Below are positions 62,250-64,000 of a stretch of 64,000 bases of DNA, one piece after another (the first letter of the stretch is position 1; each line of letters begins with the position of its first letter). The notes beneath the pieces are model-generated. The model saw only the letters and a list, made by a program, of their open reading frames with translations. It did no database searches and was not told the origin of the DNA. The position numbers and the translations under genes are program-made. The stretch covers positions 806,001 to 870,000 of the forward strand of contig NZ_ATKM01000005.1 in the NCBI RefSeq assembly GCF_000418555.1, written 5' to 3'. This DNA comes from Pseudomonas sp. P818 (GTDB lineage Bacteria > Pseudomonadota > Gammaproteobacteria > Pseudomonadales > Pseudomonadaceae).

Positions 62250-63539
62250 TCAGGGGAGTTCAGGGCTGGAATAGAAGGCGGTCAACACTTTCACCAGGTG
62301 ATCCAGGTCGTGGCTGCCGGCCAGTTCACGAATCGAGTGCATGGCGAAGGTGGGCAGGCCGATGTCGACCGTGCGCACGCCGAGCTGGCTGGCAGTGATC
62401 GGGCCGATGGTGGATCCGCAGCCCATGTCGCTGCGCACCACGAAGCTCTGCACCGGCACTTCGTTCTCCAGGCACAGGTGGCGGAAGAAGCCTGCGGTTT
62501 CGCTGTTGGTGGCGTAGCGCTGGTTGCTGTTGATCTTGATCACCGGGCCGGCGTTGAGCTTGGGCCCGTGGTTGCCGTCGTGCTTGTCGGCATAGTTGGG
62601 GTGCACGCCGTGGGCGTTGTCCGCCGAGACCAGCAGCGAGCGCTGGATGGTGCGGACGAAATCGTCGCCACCCGGCAGCACGCGGCGCAGCACCTGCTCG
62701 AGGAAGGGCCCGTCGGCACCGCAGGCCGAACAGGAGCCCACTTCTTCATGGTCGGTGCAGACCAGCACACAGGTTTCATCATCGTCCGAGTCGATCAGCG
62801 CCTGCAGGCCGGCGTAGCAGGACAGCAGGTTATCCAGGCGCGCGCTGGCGATGAAGTCCTGATTGAGGCCGACGATGGCGGCGCTCTGGGTGTCGTAGAA
62901 GCTCAGCTCGTAATCCAGGACCGCGTCCGGGTTGAAGTCGTGTTCCATGGCCAACTGCTCGGCGAGCAGGGCGCGGAAGTCGGCGGTTTCGCTGCTGGCG
63001 AGCTGGGCCAGGATCGGCGGCAGTTCGTTCTGCGGGTTGATCGCCCAACCCTGATTGGCCTCGCGGTTGAGGTGGATGGCCAGGCTGGGGATCACGGCGA
63101 TGGGTTGGTAGAAGTCGATCAGCTGGCTCTCGACCTTGCCGTCGCGGCGATAGGTCACGCGGCCGGCCAGCGACAGGTCACGGTCGAACCAGGGCGCGAG
63201 CAGGGCGCCGCCATAGACTTCCACGCCGAGCTGGAAATAGCCCTGGCGCTGCAGTTCGGGGCTGGGTTTGACGCGCAGGCAGGGGCTGTCGGTATGCGCA
63301 CCGACCAGGCGAATGCCCCCCTCTACCGCGGGGCGCTTGCCCAGCTTGAAGGCGATGATCGAGGAGTCGTTGCGGGTTACGTAGTAGCGACCGCCGGCCT
63401 CAACGTGCCAGGGCGCGCGTTCGTCGAGGTGACGATAACCGGCGGCTTCCAGGCGCATGGCCAGGCTGGTGGTAGCGTGGAAAGGGGTCGGCGAGGCGTT
63501 GAGAAAATCGAGCAGGCCTTGGATCAGTTCTTCGCGCAT
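62250..63539 (-). CDS. apeB: M18-family aminopeptidase
   Basis: A 429-residue zinc/cobalt aminopeptidase of family M18. Metal-binding motifs are present: [12 protein letters not shown] with His82, [22 protein letters not shown] and the late MHSIRELAG. The length equals that of the pseudomonad ApeB enzyme as I recall it. M18 peptidases remove acidic N-terminal residues and form large cytoplasmic dodecamers. The start ATG 63539 ([20 protein letters not shown]) is family-typical; an ATG 36 bases further upstream adds non-conserved residues. gmhA follows in the same direction. Confidence 0.9.
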   Translation of the reverse strand: MREELIQGLLDFLNASPTPFHATTSLAMRLEAAGYRHLDERAPWHVEAGGRYYVTRNDSSIIAFKLGKRPAVEGGIRLVGAHTDSPCLRVKPSPELQRQGYFQLGVEVYGGALLAPWFDRDLSLAGRVTYRRDGKVESQLIDFYQPIAVIPSLAIHLNREANQGWAINPQNELPPILAQLASSETADFRALLAEQLAMEHDFNPDAVLDYELSFYDTQSAAIVGLNQDFIASARLDNLLSCYAGLQALIDSDDDETCVLVCTDHEEVGSCSACGADGPFLEQVLRRVLPGGDDFVRTIQRSLLVSADNAHGVHPNYADKHDGNHGPKLNAGPVIKINSNQRYATNSETAGFFRHLCLENEVPVQSFVVRSDMGCGSTIGPITASQLGVRTVDIGLPTFAMHSIRELAGSHDLDHLVKVLTAFYSSPELP

Positions 63540-63651
63540 AGGGACTCCGGGCAACGATGGCGCGAGTGTAACCAATTTGCATCGCCCTGTGCCGGCCGTG
63601 CACTCGTTTGGGGCGATAGTTGCAGGCTATCTAGCGCGGAGTTCAAGCTTG

Positions 63652-64000
63652 TTATCGTTGCGCTACCACTGAGAACAGATGCCAGTGCTTGGTATGGCCG
63701 CGAGCCGTGCTCCCCTGGCGGTCAATTTCCTCAAAGTGGATCAGCTCCCAACCGGCAAAGAGGTTTTCTACGGATTGTCTGTCGAAAATGCTTAAGTCGC
63801 CGCTCGCCCAGTCCGTCGTTAGGGCCGAAGAAATTGCCAGAGAAAAGCCCGTCACGCTTCAGGGCGCAGCATATGCGTTGCCAGACGCGGGGAAACTCCT
63901 CAGGAAGACAGAATGGTAAGGCGAAGGCACTGTTGATCAGGTCAGCTGGTGGTAATTCGCAGTCTTCGAATTGTTCGCAGAGCGTCGTCAGTCTTGATGC
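63652..64000 (-). pseudogene. SAM-dependent methyltransferase, 3' part with apparent frameshift
   Basis: The minus strand is open from the window edge at 64000 with methyltransferase-like sequence (LINSAFALPFCLPEEFPRVW, then LFSGNFFGPND) and continues to a plausible end (DWASGDLSIFDRQSVENLF and TKHWHLFSVVAQR) only after a change of frame. The shift falls at the CC at 63813-63814, where deleting one base would restore AAC GAC GAC TGG (Asn-Asp-Asp-Trp). The gene is of the TehB/class I methyltransferase type. Either it is a decayed gene or the extra base is a sequencing error. The 5' part is outside the window. Confidence 0.65.

Noticed and set aside
63652..63855. Independent 67-residue gene at the right edge
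   Set aside because: Its first residues come from the wrong frame of a methyltransferase; the sequence is better read as the end of a frameshifted gene.

Overview
The window is about 64 kb of GC-rich chromosomal DNA from a gammaproteobacterium, almost certainly a Pseudomonas of the mendocina/oleovorans/alcaliphila type (Ectopseudomonas). The evidence is the tmRNA tag ANDDNYALAA, an OprD-family porin, RND pumps, pseudomonad small proteins, the icp/asrA/pruR gene order known from P. aeruginosa, and REP-like intergenic palindromes. The species-level placement is inference. No phage, transposase, CRISPR array, rRNA or tRNA was recognised.

Layout. 1-5517: the end of a PrpF-family isomerase gene, an OprD porin, a TctCBA tripartite carboxylate transporter and a D-2-hydroxyacid dehydrogenase, which look like one uptake/catabolic operon. 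5557-14796: a two-component system (AdeRS-like) divergent from an AdeABC-like RND tripartite pump, followed by an SmvA-like MFS exporter. 14830-18836: TonB-dependent siderophore receptor, FecR anti-sigma factor and FecI-type ECF sigma factor behind a Fur-box-like site. 19049-19405: tmRNA (ssrA). 19535-26711: hybrid sensor kinase, a small exported protein, a DUF4105 protein, a DksA/TraR zinc-finger protein and a CPA2 antiporter. 26889-33889: Lon-related protease, a small pseudomonad protein, a UPF0114 membrane protein, a photolyase operon (DUF6482-like, phrB, DUF2256), an FKBP isomerase and a small conserved protein. 34059-40258: a second RND permease/adaptor pair and a chemoreceptor.

40482-55516 is a hexarate (D-glucarate/galactarate/talarate) catabolic island: talarate/galactarate dehydratase, LysR regulator, a second TctABC system, a glucarate-dehydratase paralogue, and divergently kdgD, gudD, gudP, garD, an FAD-linked D-2-hydroxyacid oxidase and a D-2-hydroxyacid dehydrogenase. 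The dehydratases would feed 5-keto-4-deoxyglucarate to KdgD, giving 2-oxoglutarate semialdehyde. The semialdehyde dehydrogenase needed to finish the route is not in the window. The gudD copy lacks about 32 residues, including a metal-binding glutamate, so glucarate dehydration may depend on the divergent paralogue.

55717-64000: a two-gene ABC-2 exporter, a chagasin-like protease inhibitor (icp), an AsrA/Lon protease with a strong sigma-32-type promoter, an AraC regulator (PruR-like), gmhA, aminopeptidase apeB, and the end of a SAM methyltransferase gene carrying an apparent frameshift.

I did not find a clearly new defence or mobile system. The items most worth a second look are the deleted gudD, the photolyase operon with TGTAYA repeats over its promoter, and the AdeRS/AdeABC-like module.
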